Shown: in pieces, positions 28,163 through 37,888 of the stretch
How positions within the stretch are numbered: the first letter of the stretch is position 1
Layout: each line of letters begins with the position of its first letter
Assembly: GCA_029880545.1 (NCBI GenBank)
Contig: JAOUOD010000011.1
Location: 1-64,000, forward strand
Reading direction: 5' to 3'
DNA from: Gammaproteobacteria bacterium
Lineage (GTDB): Bacteria; Pseudomonadota; Gammaproteobacteria; Acidiferrobacterales; SZUA-150
DNA: 64,000 nucleotides
Position numbers and translations under genes: made by a program
The notes under the pieces: generated by a model
What the model was told of the DNA's origin: nothing
What the model saw: only the letters and a program-made list of their open reading frames with translations
Databases searched by the model: none

Positions 28163-28870
28163 TTACTTCAGGTAAAACTGTAACCGGGTTCCGGCAACTT
28201 CAATAATATCCCCGTTCTTCAGTGGCGCACCTGCGGCATCAACAGCCCGGCCATTGAGTCGTGGTGCTTCTTCGGTGCCATCCGCCGATACCAGTTTGTA
28301 GCCATCGTCGGTTTTCTGAATAGCGCCGGAAATGCGACCGGTCTTGCCAAGGTTGGTGACACTCTTGGTTAACTCAATACGCTTGCCGCTGTTATTGCCG
28401 CTGAGCACGAATATGGCGCCCTGGCGTTCTGATTTGTGCGCGTCAGAAGGCTGCATGGACATGGTCTCGCGGGCGAAATTCTTTCCGGGCGCGGGCGCGT
28501 TTGCGCCGGAGTCCGATATCGATCCCGGGTTGATAATAACAGTTCGCGCAAAATCTTCGGTTCTTTCCTCGTTTTCGGTGTCGCCTTCCGTGAAATACAC
28601 CATTGTGTGCTTGCCGACAGTGATGACATCACCATTCTTTAGATGGTGCTTGGTAATACGCTTGTTGTTGACAAATGTTCCGTTGGTGCTGTTGAGATCC
28701 TGGACGAATGAATCTTCACCGATTGTGAAGATGTTCGCGTGCTCACCGCTAACAGACAGGTTGTCGACGAAGATGTCATTGGTTGGTTTGCGACCGATTT
28801 TCATGTCGCCTTGTGTCAATTCAATATGATCAATGACTTCATTGTTGAATTTCAGGATCAGTTTTGCCAT
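28163..28870 (-). CDS. double FHA-domain protein
   Basis: A 235-residue cytoplasmic protein. The first forkhead-associated domain (about 20-95) is canonical, with IGRKPTND, SGEHA and DLNSTNGTFVNN supplying phosphothreonine-binding residues. The second (about 162-234) is degenerate, lacking the GR and S-x-x-H residues but keeping LNGRAV and LKNGDIIEVAGTRL. The linker carries T110 in ARTVIINPG, resembling sites in the upstream kinase. It is the last gene of the kinase-phosphatase-FHA run and probably reads the kinase's phosphorylation. Confidence 0.9.
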   Translation of the reverse strand: MAKLILKFNNEVIDHIELTQGDMKIGRKPTNDIFVDNLSVSGEHANIFTIGEDSFVQDLNSTNGTFVNNKRITKHHLKNGDVITVGKHTMVYFTEGDTENEERTEDFARTVIINPGSISDSGANAPAPGKNFARETMSMQPSDAHKSERQGAIFVLSGNNSGKRIELTKSVTNLGKTGRISGAIQKTDDGYKLVSADGTEEAPRLNGRAVDAAGAPLKNGDIIEVAGTRLQFYLK

Positions 28871-28905
28871 AACTTTGCTTCCGTATGGTGTGGTGCTCGA
28901 CGCGT

Positions 28906-29694
28906 CTAGTTCGTCTGGTTGCGTGTAAAGTTTCCGTCGGTGCGGATCAGTATTATTGATATGTTGTCCGGACCGCCCTTGCTGTTTGTTACCTCGATCA
29001 TCTGATGCACAATCGGTTCAAGATTGCTGTTATCGGATTTCATTAGGTCTCGAATCTGGTTGTCGTCCAGAACATCATTCAGTCCGTCTGAACAAAGCAG
29101 GTAGATATCATCACTCTCTGTAATAAACTCTCTGATCTCCGGCTCGACCTTTGCATCGACGCCGAGAGCGCGGGTAACCAGGTTTTTGTTATACGCGGTT
29201 CTGGCTTCTTCAGCGGAAATAAGTCCCCGGCTGAGCAGTTCCTGGACAACCGAGTGATCGACAGTCAGCTGTTGCAGCGTATTCTTTCTGAGACGGTAAA
29301 GACGGGAGTCGCCAACGTGGCCAATGCTGATCTTGTTGCCATGAAATGCGGCAGCAACGACTGTTGATCCCATGCCGGCACATTCCGGTCGCTCCTGGGA
29401 TGTTTCATGTACCGCGGAGTTGGCCAGGCGTATGGCGTCGCCAATGGACTGGGATTCCAGTGACAGGCCGTTTTCCAGTTTGACTTTCCCCGGGTTCTCA
29501 AAGACATAGTTCATGTGGCGCATGATCAGGTCTACAGCAAGGCCGCTGGCAACTTCACCGGCCTGGTGGCCGCCCATGCCATCGGCGAGCACAACCAGAC
29601 CCAGATCGCCATTGGTAGCGATGCAGTCTTCATTATTGGTACGTACCTGACCCGGGTCAGTGGCCGCAGCGATATCCAGTTTGCCCATATTCAT
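28906..29694 (-). CDS. PP2C-type Ser/Thr protein phosphatase
   Basis: A 262-residue phosphatase of the PPM family. Metal-binding motifs are visible: ATDPGQVRTNNEDC, VLADGMGGHQAGEVAS, IGHVGDSRLYRLR, LCSDGLND and GGPDNISIILI. It should remove phosphate from Ser or Thr using two Mn or Mg ions. It begins 11 bases after the kinase gene and is followed after 35 bases by the FHA gene, so it is the counter-enzyme of one signalling unit. A second start at 29688 is possible. Confidence 0.95.
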   Translation of the reverse strand: MNMGKLDIAAATDPGQVRTNNEDCIATNGDLGLVVLADGMGGHQAGEVASGLAVDLIMRHMNYVFENPGKVKLENGLSLESQSIGDAIRLANSAVHETSQERPECAGMGSTVVAAAFHGNKISIGHVGDSRLYRLRKNTLQQLTVDHSVVQELLSRGLISAEEARTAYNKNLVTRALGVDAKVEPEIREFITESDDIYLLCSDGLNDVLDDNQIRDLMKSDNSNLEPIVHQMIEVTNSKGGPDNISIILIRTDGNFTRNQTN

Positions 29695-29705
29695 TCCATC
29701 TATTG

Positions 29706-32219
29706 TTACAGTTTAGCCCGGCACTTTTCAATGGCTTCACGCATTTCGGTGCCGGTCTGGTATCGCTTGTCCGGATCCTTTTGCAGGGCCTTGTCGGTGA
29801 TGGTTCTTACGCAGGGGGGCAAATCCTCCCTGACCCTGATGATATCCTTATGCTTCTTGTTAGTAATCTGGTACATAAGTGCCGCCATGGAGTCACCGTT
29901 AAATGGCTGTTCCGCGGTCAACAGCTCGTACAGCATGACACCTAGTGAAAACAGGTCAGAGCGTCCGTCAACATGTTTTCCGGCAAGTTGTTCGGGAGAC
30001 ATGTAGGAGGGTGTGCCCAGTACCACGCCGGTCTTGGTTTTGCTGGAAGCGGTGATCCTGGCAATGCCGAAGTCCGTGACCTTGACCACGTCGGATTCTT
30101 CATCATACATGATATTTGCCGGCTTTATATCACGATGTACGACATCCTGCCTGTGGGCGTAATCCAGTGCATCAGCAACATGTCCGACGATATCCAGCGA
30201 CCAGTCGACCGGGAGCAGGTCCATCGGGCTGATGTAGTTACTCAAGTCCTTGCCCTTGAGGAATTCCATGGCGATATAGGCCAGGTCATGCTCTTCGCCA
30301 GCATCAAAAATGGTAACAATATTGGGGTGGTTCAGCCGGCCAGCCGTTTCCGCCTCGCGGAAGAATCGCTCCTTGACGTTTGCCAGGTCGCTTTCATCGA
30401 ATTCCTGTGACAGTGCCATGGTTTTGATGGCAACCACGCGATTGATCTTGGGGTCCCGTCCCAGGTAGACCGTTCCCATGGCGCCTTTACCAAGCTCTTC
30501 CTCGACTTCGTAACGACCCAGGGTAGGTTTCTGATCGAGCCCGTTGAGTATCATGGTGCCGGCATTACCGCCAGCGCCGCCGATGATGATGGTGCCATCC
30601 ACATGTTGTGCCCGTTGACGCCGCTCCTTGGCGTCCTTGAATTTCTTGTTGTGTCTGAGGATGTGGTCATACGCTGATACCGCCTTGGCGAACTGGCGCT
30701 TGCGCTCATAGTCCAGTGCCAGGCTGTAAATCAGGTCCAGTACTGAGTCGTCAACCGGCAGCTTCCTGAACTTGTCAAAAGCCATATCCAGCTGGCCCTG
30801 GGACTGGTAAGACAAACCCAGCATGCGGTTGGATTGTGCTGAGTCCGATTCAACGGCCTGCTTGATGCGCTCGGTATCAAAGAAGCGGCGCGTGGTCATG
30901 GCAATATGGCCCGTAACCAGGAACAGGGCTACAAATACTGTCTTGAGCCAGACTTTTTCCCAGATCATGAAATACTGGCCTGCCAGCAGGACGCCAATAA
31001 ATATAATAAACGAGAAAAATGCACCCCAGCCGGTGCCGAATCGCGGCAACAACAACATAAGATAAAGCAATACCACGACAAACATGCCGAGCTCGGTAAG
31101 CGGTGCCCATTCCGGGCGGGTATAGAAATCCTGGTTGAGGATGCTGCCGATAGTATTGGCGGTCAGCTCGGGCTCGCTCATGGCACCGGATACCGGGGTA
31201 ATGTAGGTACTGCCCACACCTGTCGCAGTGGAGCCGATAATAATGATCTTGTCACGAAAAACGGAGCCGGGAATTGAACCGTTGCGTACATCTGCAAACG
31301 AGTAACTGGCAAAGGCAGGCTTGCCGTTATCTTCCCGGTAAAAGCCTGTGTGCATAATCATGTCAGAATCAGTAAGAATTCTGAGCTTGCCAACACCAAT
31401 GCTTTCGCCGAGCGTGGCATTTATGCTCGAGGAGCCGAGATTCAGGCTTCGCGCCGCCATCAGCAAAGCCAGCGAGGGGTAGTATTCGCCGTAGTGTTCC
31501 AGGATCAGTGGCTCGCTACGAACACCCCCGTCCGCGTCATGCCAGTAGTTGATATGGCCTATACCTTTTGCACTCTTGCCGAACATCTCCATCGGGTACG
31601 TGGCCTTAACGGTCGGGTAGGCGATGCCGTTGCTGATTTCAGGAGTCTTGACCCGGGACAGACGATTACCGGTCACAAATTCGGGCAGCGTCTTGTCAGG
31701 GTTGCCCAAGGGTTCGCCGAGAGTGAAAAACATGGGCAGAAAAACATTGTTTGCCGTTGGAATGCTTCTGGCTAATCTGTTATCGGAATCGAGATCGCTT
31801 TCCGCCCGAATCAGCATGCTCCGCAGTGCGCCCCTGGGGGCGCCCTTGAGCTCGCTGTCAACGTATTCGCGAATTTTGCGAATATGCTTCAGTCCTGGAT
31901 CAGTTTGAGGTTCAGTGAGAGATAGCTGCAGGCCAATAACCTTGGAGCCGGCCTTGGCCAGGCGATCAATCATGTCGGCCAATTCTTTTCGAGGCCATGG
32001 CCAGCGTCCAATACGCTCAATGCTCGCGTCATCAATGGCAACAATCGCGATCTTGTTTGTGGCGCCGGGAGTTCTGAAGGTAAGCCTGACTCCGTTGTCG
32101 TATGCAATGGTTTCAAATTGCTCAAGAATGCCCAGGTTGCCAAGATGAGCGGCACCGAAAACAACGGCAACAACCAGTGCGATTGTCCAATTTCGGGTGC
32201 CACTACCCCCGTTAGCCAT
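29706..32219 (-). CDS. CHASE2-domain Ser/Thr protein kinase
   Basis: An 837-residue membrane receptor kinase. One helix (about 13-32) leads into a periplasmic CHASE2 sensor (about 40-365). Three membrane helices (about 376-441) and a TPR-like cytoplasmic segment (about 463-525) follow. The kinase domain (570-835) has GKGAMG (577-582), Lys599, HRDIKPAN (Asp697) and DFG (716-718), so it should be active. The linker before it carries DGTIII (T543) and AGTMIL (T555), candidate autophosphorylation sites. A GAGGA site precedes the ATG. No type VI secretion genes are near. The stimulus is unknown. Confidence 0.95.
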   Translation of the reverse strand: MANGGSGTRNWTIALVVAVVFGAAHLGNLGILEQFETIAYDNGVRLTFRTPGATNKIAIVAIDDASIERIGRWPWPRKELADMIDRLAKAGSKVIGLQLSLTEPQTDPGLKHIRKIREYVDSELKGAPRGALRSMLIRAESDLDSDNRLARSIPTANNVFLPMFFTLGEPLGNPDKTLPEFVTGNRLSRVKTPEISNGIAYPTVKATYPMEMFGKSAKGIGHINYWHDADGGVRSEPLILEHYGEYYPSLALLMAARSLNLGSSSINATLGESIGVGKLRILTDSDMIMHTGFYREDNGKPAFASYSFADVRNGSIPGSVFRDKIIIIGSTATGVGSTYITPVSGAMSEPELTANTIGSILNQDFYTRPEWAPLTELGMFVVVLLYLMLLLPRFGTGWGAFFSFIIFIGVLLAGQYFMIWEKVWLKTVFVALFLVTGHIAMTTRRFFDTERIKQAVESDSAQSNRMLGLSYQSQGQLDMAFDKFRKLPVDDSVLDLIYSLALDYERKRQFAKAVSAYDHILRHNKKFKDAKERRQRAQHVDGTIIIGGAGGNAGTMILNGLDQKPTLGRYEVEEELGKGAMGTVYLGRDPKINRVVAIKTMALSQEFDESDLANVKERFFREAETAGRLNHPNIVTIFDAGEEHDLAYIAMEFLKGKDLSNYISPMDLLPVDWSLDIVGHVADALDYAHRQDVVHRDIKPANIMYDEESDVVKVTDFGIARITASSKTKTGVVLGTPSYMSPEQLAGKHVDGRSDLFSLGVMLYELLTAEQPFNGDSMAALMYQITNKKHKDIIRVREDLPPCVRTITDKALQKDPDKRYQTGTEMREAIEKCRAKL

Positions 32220-32384
32220 GCAGATTCCTCAATGAATTAACCGTCTTGTTGTTGTATTTGATGTTTATATAGTCCAGTAAGCAGGCTATTGCATCACACG
32301 TTACCCGGTAGCCGGGCCTCGTCGATTCCAAAATGCAATAATTAACTTTAAGAGCGTATTATAAACTATTGTATTATATATAAT

Positions 32385-33515
32385 TTAATCCAAAACGAAC
32401 TCCAGTATTTTCTGGTAAATTCGTGATAAATCCGCTGCATCTTTTGCCTTGATTCGTTCATTGACCTGGTGAATGGTGGCATTGAGAGGGCCCAGTTCTA
32501 CCACTTCGGCGCCTGTAGGGGCAATAAAACGACCATCGGAAGTGCCGCCTGATGTTGATAATGCGGTCTCGGTCCCGGTTACGTCCCGGATTGCCTTGCG
32601 TGCCGCATCGACGAGCACGCCTTCCGGGGTCAAAAATGGCTGGCCTGAGAGACGCCAACGCAGCTCAAAATCAAGCCCGTGGGCGGCCAGTACCGTTTCC
32701 ACGCGTTCCCGAATCACGCTATCCGTCAGCGCCGTCGAAAAACGGAAGTTGAATTGCGCGTCCAGGGTGCCGGGAATGACATTTTCAGCACCCGTGCCGG
32801 CCTTGATATTGGCGATCTGGAAGGTTGTCGGCGGAAAATATTCAGAACCCTGGTCCCATTCGGTTTGGGCCAGTTCGTCCAGAGCCGCCAGTGCCAGGTG
32901 CACCGGGTTTTTAGCCAGGTGCGGGTAGGCCACGTGACCCTGCTTACCGCGCACCGTCAGGAATCCGTTAATAGAGCCGCGGCGCCCGTTCTTGATGACA
33001 TCGCCAAGGGACTCGTTGGATGATGGTTCTCCGACGACGCAATAGTCGATTTTGGTGCCGCGTTGCTCGAGCCATTCCACGACCTTGACCGTGCCATTTA
33101 TGGATGGCCCTTCTTCGTCTGATGTAATCAGCACGCCGATACTGCCCGGGTGATTCGGGTGATCGGCAAGGAAGGCTTCTATGCTGGTAATAAATGCCGC
33201 CAGCGAGGTTTTCATGTCGGCGGCGCCGCGGCCACAGAGCATGTCGCCGATGATTTCGGCCTTGAACGGATCGTGTTCCCAGTTTTCCAGGGGGCCTGAA
33301 GGCACCACGTCTGTATGCCCGGCAAAGGCGATCAAGGGCCTGGCAGTCCCGCGTTGCGCCCAGAAGTTGTCCACATCGTCAAAGCGCAGGCGATGAATTT
33401 CAAAGCCCAGGGTTTCGAGGCGGGTAATCATGAGGTCCTGGCAGCCGGCGTCCTCGGGCGTAACCGAGTTCCGGCTGATCAGGTCAATGGCAAGATCCAG
33501 TGTCGGGTCGGACAT
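32385..33515 (-). CDS. dapE: succinyl-diaminopimelate desuccinylase DapE
   Basis: A 376-residue M20-family dizinc hydrolase producing LL-diaminopimelate for lysine and cell wall. Signatures include [46 protein letters not shown] and [12 protein letters not shown]. The ATG at 33515 overlaps the dapD stop by one base (TGATG). It is third in the run dapC-dapD-dapE on the minus strand. AT-rich DNA follows it before the kinase operon. Confidence 0.97.
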   Translation of the reverse strand: MSDPTLDLAIDLISRNSVTPEDAGCQDLMITRLETLGFEIHRLRFDDVDNFWAQRGTARPLIAFAGHTDVVPSGPLENWEHDPFKAEIIGDMLCGRGAADMKTSLAAFITSIEAFLADHPNHPGSIGVLITSDEEGPSINGTVKVVEWLEQRGTKIDYCVVGEPSSNESLGDVIKNGRRGSINGFLTVRGKQGHVAYPHLAKNPVHLALAALDELAQTEWDQGSEYFPPTTFQIANIKAGTGAENVIPGTLDAQFNFRFSTALTDSVIRERVETVLAAHGLDFELRWRLSGQPFLTPEGVLVDAARKAIRDVTGTETALSTSGGTSDGRFIAPTGAEVVELGPLNATIHQVNERIKAKDAADLSRIYQKILEFVLD

Positions 33516-34336
33516 CAAATATCGCGCAGCAGCTCGTTGATACCGACCTTGGAGCGGGTTTTTTCGTCCACTTTCTTGACGATCACGGCGCAGTAGAGGC
33601 TGTACTTGCCATCCTTGGAAGGCAGGTTACCCGAGACCACCACCGAGCCAGCGGGAATGCGGCCGTAGCTGATTTCCCCGGTTTCGCGGTCGTAAATCTT
33701 GGTGGACTGACCGATGTATACGCCCATGGAAATGACCGAGCCTTCTTCAACAATGACGCCTTCGACCACTTCAGAGCGCGCGCCAATGAAGCAATTGTCT
33801 TCGATAATGGTGGGCGAGGCCTGCAGCGGCTCCAGTACGCCACCAATGCCAACGCCGCCGGAGAGATGAACGTTTTTGCCAATCTGGGCACAGGAGCCCA
33901 CCGTGGCCCAGGTGTCGACCATGGTGCCTTCATCCACGTAGCCACCAATGTTGACGTAGCTGGGCATCAGCACCGCGCTGGGTGCGATGTAAGAGCCTTT
34001 GCGGACAGAGGCGGGCGGTACCACCCGGAATCCGCCTTCGCGGAAGTCGCGGGAGTTATAGTCGGCAAACTTGCTGGGTACCTTGTCCCAGTAGTTGGTG
34101 TAGCCGCCCTTTATAAAGGTGTTGTCTTCAATTCGGAAATACAGGAGCACCGCCTTTTTCAGCCATTGGTTGACCGCCCAGTCGCCATCTTTTTTCTCGG
34201 CGACACGAGCCTTGCCGCTGTCCAGCAGGTCAATGGCCTCCAGGACCGCGTCCTTGACGTGGGTGTCGACGCTGCGCGGGGTGATATCGGCGCGTTTTTC
34301 AAACGCATCTTCAATAATGCTTTGGATATTGCTCAT
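33515..34336 (-). CDS. dapD: tetrahydrodipicolinate N-succinyltransferase DapD
   Basis: A 273-residue left-handed beta-helix acyltransferase for the succinylase branch of lysine synthesis. The N-terminal helical domain ([17 protein letters not shown]) is followed by hexapeptide repeats such as [40 protein letters not shown] and [19 protein letters not shown]. Length equals that of E. coli DapD (274). It lies 39 bases after dapC and overlaps dapE by a base. Confidence 0.97.
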   Translation of the reverse strand: MSNIQSIIEDAFEKRADITPRSVDTHVKDAVLEAIDLLDSGKARVAEKKDGDWAVNQWLKKAVLLYFRIEDNTFIKGGYTNYWDKVPSKFADYNSRDFREGGFRVVPPASVRKGSYIAPSAVLMPSYVNIGGYVDEGTMVDTWATVGSCAQIGKNVHLSGGVGIGGVLEPLQASPTIIEDNCFIGARSEVVEGVIVEEGSVISMGVYIGQSTKIYDRETGEISYGRIPAGSVVVSGNLPSKDGKYSLYCAVIVKKVDEKTRSKVGINELLRDI

Positions 34337-34375
34337 GTTTCCGTCCTGTTCAGGTTTCCGGTCGTTGCTCGTAGA

Positions 34376-35590
34376 TTAAATCAATGATTCCGTGAATCGG
34401 CGAATACGTTTCGCCGCCTCAATACATTCTTCCAGGGTGGCAACCAGTGCCAGTCGCACGTGATTTGCGCCGGGGTTGCCGGTACCGGTGTCGCGCGACA
34501 GGAACTGCCCTGGTAGCACCATAACATGTTCGCTGTTCCACAGTCCCCGGGCAAATTCGGTGTCGCTCACGGGTGTCCGCGGCCACAGGTAGAAGCCCGC
34601 GTCCGGGCGTGATACGTCCAGCACCGGTTCCAGGATCTCGAGCACCGCGTCGAACTTGGCGCGGTACGCCTGGCGATTATCGCGTACATGTTGTTCATCG
34701 TTCCAGGCAAGACAGCTGGCGGTTTGCACCGGTGGCGACAGCGTCGAGCCGTGATAGGTGCGGTACTGCAGGTAGGCCTTCAACAGTTCGCCGTCACCGG
34801 CAACAAAGCCGGAGCGCAGACCGGGCAGGTTCGATCGCTTGGACAGGCTGTGAAACGCCAGGCAGCGACGAAAGTCCTTGATGTTGCGCTCTGCTGCTAC
34901 CTGCAACAGTCCAACCGGGGGGGTGGCTTCATCAAAATAGATTTCCGAATAACATTCATCGGAAACAATAATAAAGTCATGTTGCTCGGCCAGGTCGATC
35001 AGGGCACTAAACTCGCCCCGGTTCATCACGGCGCCGGTGGGATTGCCGGGTGAGCACACGTAGACCATTTGTGTCCGCGCCCAAATGGATCCCGGTACCT
35101 GGCTGAAATCCATTTTGTAACCGGTTTCCGCCGTCGTATTGATAAACCAGGGCTCGGCACCGGCCAGGATCGCTGCGCCTTCGTAGATCTGGTAGAAAGG
35201 GTTGGGGCAAATAATAACGGGCTTGCCGTTCGAACCCTGGTTATCAGTATCAATAATCGCCTGGGCGATGGAAAATAGCGCCTCGCGCGTGCCGGCGACG
35301 GGCAGAATGTGGCGGTTCGGGTCCACGGGCTGATTATCCAGCTGGAATCGTCGATTGGCCCAAGCGGCCATGGCTTCACGCAAGTCGTCCTGTCCCCTGG
35401 TCAGCGGGTAATGCGAAATGTTTTCCAGGCTGCCTTTCAGGCTGTCGATGACCATTTGTGGGGCCGCGTGCTTGGGTTCGCCAATGGATAACCGGATCGG
35501 GGACTTGTCTGCCGGCGGAGTGGTACCCTCAAATAGTTGAGCCAGTCTCTGAAAAGGATACGGCTGGAGATGCGCCAGTCGAGAATTCAT
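34376..35590 (-). CDS. dapC: succinyldiaminopimelate transaminase DapC
   Basis: A 404-residue class I/II PLP aminotransferase. Visible motifs are YPLTRGQDDLREAMAAWANR, CPNPFYQIYEGAAILAGAEP, CSPGNPTGAVM, SDECYSEIYFD, and SLSKRSNLPGLRSGFVAGD with the PLP lysine (about 248). Adjacent dapD and dapE support DapC over other aminotransferases. It is first of the dap run and divergent from the EamA gene, 47 bases away. Confidence 0.93.
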   Translation of the reverse strand: MNSRLAHLQPYPFQRLAQLFEGTTPPADKSPIRLSIGEPKHAAPQMVIDSLKGSLENISHYPLTRGQDDLREAMAAWANRRFQLDNQPVDPNRHILPVAGTREALFSIAQAIIDTDNQGSNGKPVIICPNPFYQIYEGAAILAGAEPWFINTTAETGYKMDFSQVPGSIWARTQMVYVCSPGNPTGAVMNRGEFSALIDLAEQHDFIIVSDECYSEIYFDEATPPVGLLQVAAERNIKDFRRCLAFHSLSKRSNLPGLRSGFVAGDGELLKAYLQYRTYHGSTLSPPVQTASCLAWNDEQHVRDNRQAYRAKFDAVLEILEPVLDVSRPDAGFYLWPRTPVSDTEFARGLWNSEHVMVLPGQFLSRDTGTGNPGANHVRLALVATLEECIEAAKRIRRFTESLI

Positions 35591-35637
35591 TATCTAATAC
35601 AGCCCCTGTGAACAAGGCGCGGATTATACGGCAAGGA

Positions 35638-36507
35638 ATGAAAGGCAACAAAACATCTCAGTCCTGGGCGATCGGGGCATTGCTGCTCGGTTCAACCATG
35701 TGGGGCGTGGTCTGGTATCCGATGCGCCTGCTGGAAATCGCCGGGCTGTCGGGTCTGTGGTTGAGCCTGTTTTTGTACCTCGGGGCACTGGCCATTACCT
35801 CGTTGAAAACCGTGCCGCAGCTCAAGTACCTGTGGCAAGAGCCGCTGCTGATGGTCCAGCTGGCGGCGTACGCCGGATGGACCAATGTCGCATTCATTCT
35901 CGCTGTTCTTGATGGCAATGTTTTGCGGGTTCTGTTGTTGTTCTACCTGACACCGCTGTGGGCCGTGATGTTTGGCTACCTGTTTCTTGGTGAGCGCTTG
36001 TCCCGCATCTCCATTATCACCCTTGTTGTTGCATTGGCCGGTGCGGTGCTGATGTTATGGCATCCGGATACCGGGATTCCATGGCCCACCGATGCATCCG
36101 ACTGGCTGGCGCTCAGCTCCGGCATGGCGTTTGCTGCGTCCAATGTCATTATTCGAAAAACCCAGGCCATCGAACTGTCAGCCAAGGTCGCCATGACCTG
36201 GGTTGGAGTCATTGCGATATCGGTACTGTTGATTCTTGTGCAACAGGTGCCTGTCCCTGTCGGAAAGGGCGGTCAAATTGGCTCAGCGTTGTTACTGGGG
36301 GCGTTTGGCATGGCGGTCATGACCACACTGGTTCAATACGGAGTCACCCATATGCCGGTGCATCGATCGGCGGTAATTCTTTTATTTGAACTGGTGGCCG
36401 GCGCCATTTCCCAACAATTGCTTACCGATGAAATTATGACTTTGAGGGAGTGGCTGGGCGGGGCGGCTATCATGGTCGCGGCATGGGTCTCTGGTCGATA
36501 CGGTTGA
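35638..36507 (+). CDS. EamA/DMT family transporter
   Basis: A 289-residue inner-membrane protein with about ten hydrophobic helices in two five-helix halves, the drug/metabolite transporter layout. The segments LLGSTMWGVVWYPMRLLEI and LFYLTPLWAVMFGYLFLGER are typical of EamA domain 1; the second domain ends LELVAGAISQQLLTDEIM followed by REWLGGAAIMVAAW. It likely exports a metabolite; substrate unknown. The start is ATG 35638; the in-frame upstream extension is not conserved-looking and overlaps dapC. Confidence 0.88.
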   Translation: MKGNKTSQSWAIGALLLGSTMWGVVWYPMRLLEIAGLSGLWLSLFLYLGALAITSLKTVPQLKYLWQEPLLMVQLAAYAGWTNVAFILAVLDGNVLRVLLLFYLTPLWAVMFGYLFLGERLSRISIITLVVALAGAVLMLWHPDTGIPWPTDASDWLALSSGMAFAASNVIIRKTQAIELSAKVAMTWVGVIAISVLLILVQQVPVPVGKGGQIGSALLLGAFGMAVMTTLVQYGVTHMPVHRSAVILLFELVAGAISQQLLTDEIMTLREWLGGAAIMVAAWVSGRYG

Positions 36508-36723
36508 CCGGATTGTATTCTCGCGTGGAAAACGGGGATGAATGTTGCGGCTTGTTGGCGAGCCCGGTCCGGCCCGAATCGACGAGCCATTGAAAATGCC
36601 GGTTTGACTCTTTTCATCACCGGTTCGAACGAAACCGGCAGATTGTTCATTGATGCAGGTCAATAACAGATCCGGAGCGTGTGGTAGAAAGCCATGCACG
36701 CCAACAACCATGGAAGCGATTCA

Positions 36724-37641
36724 ATGAAAGTCTTTCCCGTCGAGAACAGTACCGAATTCAGTCCATTCCTGCCCGATAATGACGAGCTCTATCATTGGTG
36801 GCGCGATTTCAAACTGAAGGACTACCCGACCCGCGTTGACGACCTGGTTGTCGAGATCAATGATCCGCGTTCTTTGACTGATGCGGAATACGATGCATTG
36901 CATCGCCGCTGTCGAAAGACAAACATGGTGTTATACGTCAGCAAGACCGGCAATGATCCTGATCCGGAAATTCCGCTGGCCATGGGTCGTCGATTCGGTG
37001 TTCAGGGGCTCAATCATAACTGGCTTGCCAATGATAACGGGTTGACGTCATTGACTGTTGTCAATACCGGGGTTAGGCGTAATTATATTCCCTATACCAA
37101 CCGGGCAATAAAATGGCACACCGATGGTTATTACAACGTTGCCGGCAAGCAGATTCAGTCACTACTGTTGCACTGCGTGCAATCGGCTGCGCGTGGCGGC
37201 GAGAACGCGCTGCTGGATCACGAAATTGTCTACATCATGTTGCGTGAACAGAATCCTGATTATATCAAGGCGTTGATGCAGCCGGACGTGATGACGATCC
37301 CGGCGCGTATTGAAAATGGCAAGGTGGCGCGCCAGGAGGAGCCGGGTCCGGTATTCAGTGTCGCCGGTAGCGGTGACCTGCACATGCGTTACACTGCGCG
37401 AGAACGCAATGTCTTTTGGACCAGCGATCCGCTGGCAACCGAGGCGCTCGCGGCCCTGGATGCCATACTCATTAGCGATACACCCTATATATTTCGCGGT
37501 CGGCTTGAGCCGGGCATGGGGCTTGTCAGTAACAATGTTCTGCATGATCGGGCAGCGTTCGAAGATGATGAATTAAACAAGCGCCACTACTACCGGGCTC
37601 GTTACTTTGATCGGCTGAATGATACATATGTATTAAGTTAG
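36724..37641 (+). CDS. TauD/TfdA-like Fe(II)/2-oxoglutarate dioxygenase
   Basis: A 305-residue oxygenase. The iron-binding HxD is in IKWHTDGYYN, the distal His in NNVLHDRAAF, and the 2-oxoglutarate Arg in KRHYYRARYFDRL. Family members hydroxylate sulfonates, amino acids or lipids; the substrate here is not evident. ATG 36724 has GGAAG at good spacing; ATG 36694 is the alternative. It stands alone between the EamA gene and a convergent operon. Confidence 0.87.
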   Translation: MKVFPVENSTEFSPFLPDNDELYHWWRDFKLKDYPTRVDDLVVEINDPRSLTDAEYDALHRRCRKTNMVLYVSKTGNDPDPEIPLAMGRRFGVQGLNHNWLANDNGLTSLTVVNTGVRRNYIPYTNRAIKWHTDGYYNVAGKQIQSLLLHCVQSAARGGENALLDHEIVYIMLREQNPDYIKALMQPDVMTIPARIENGKVARQEEPGPVFSVAGSGDLHMRYTARERNVFWTSDPLATEALAALDAILISDTPYIFRGRLEPGMGLVSNNVLHDRAAFEDDELNKRHYYRARYFDRLNDTYVLS

Positions 37642-37817
37642 TTCAGGATTGTTGTGCCAATTTCCAGGTTCGCGTCGTGAATTGCCGGCACAACGGCCAG
37701 TTATGATCAATTGCGATCAATTACGACAAGGACTGGCGAATTAACCAGGGTTATCGCCTGGCCTCCCAACGCGGCAACGGTTGCGCGCCGTTGAGTGTAG
37801 ATAACCGGATGTTACGC

Positions 37818-37849
37818 CAGCGCATGCGGCACAAGTGGTGCATGCGCTG
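37818..37849. terminator. 10-bp stem hairpin between convergent genes
   Basis: CAGCGCATGC (37818-37827) pairs perfectly with GCATGCGCTG (37840-37849) with a 12-base loop that can itself pair CAC/GTG. It lies between the dioxygenase and the MerC-like gene. No T-run is seen on either side, so its terminator role is inferred from position. Confidence 0.4.
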
Positions 37850-37888
37850 ACCGGGAGCGGCTGGCAAACCCCGGATCAGCAGGAGCGG

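Noticed and set aside
33500-34387. 295-codon plus-strand open frame
   Set aside because: It is the antisense shadow of dapD, whose sequence and family match are unambiguous.
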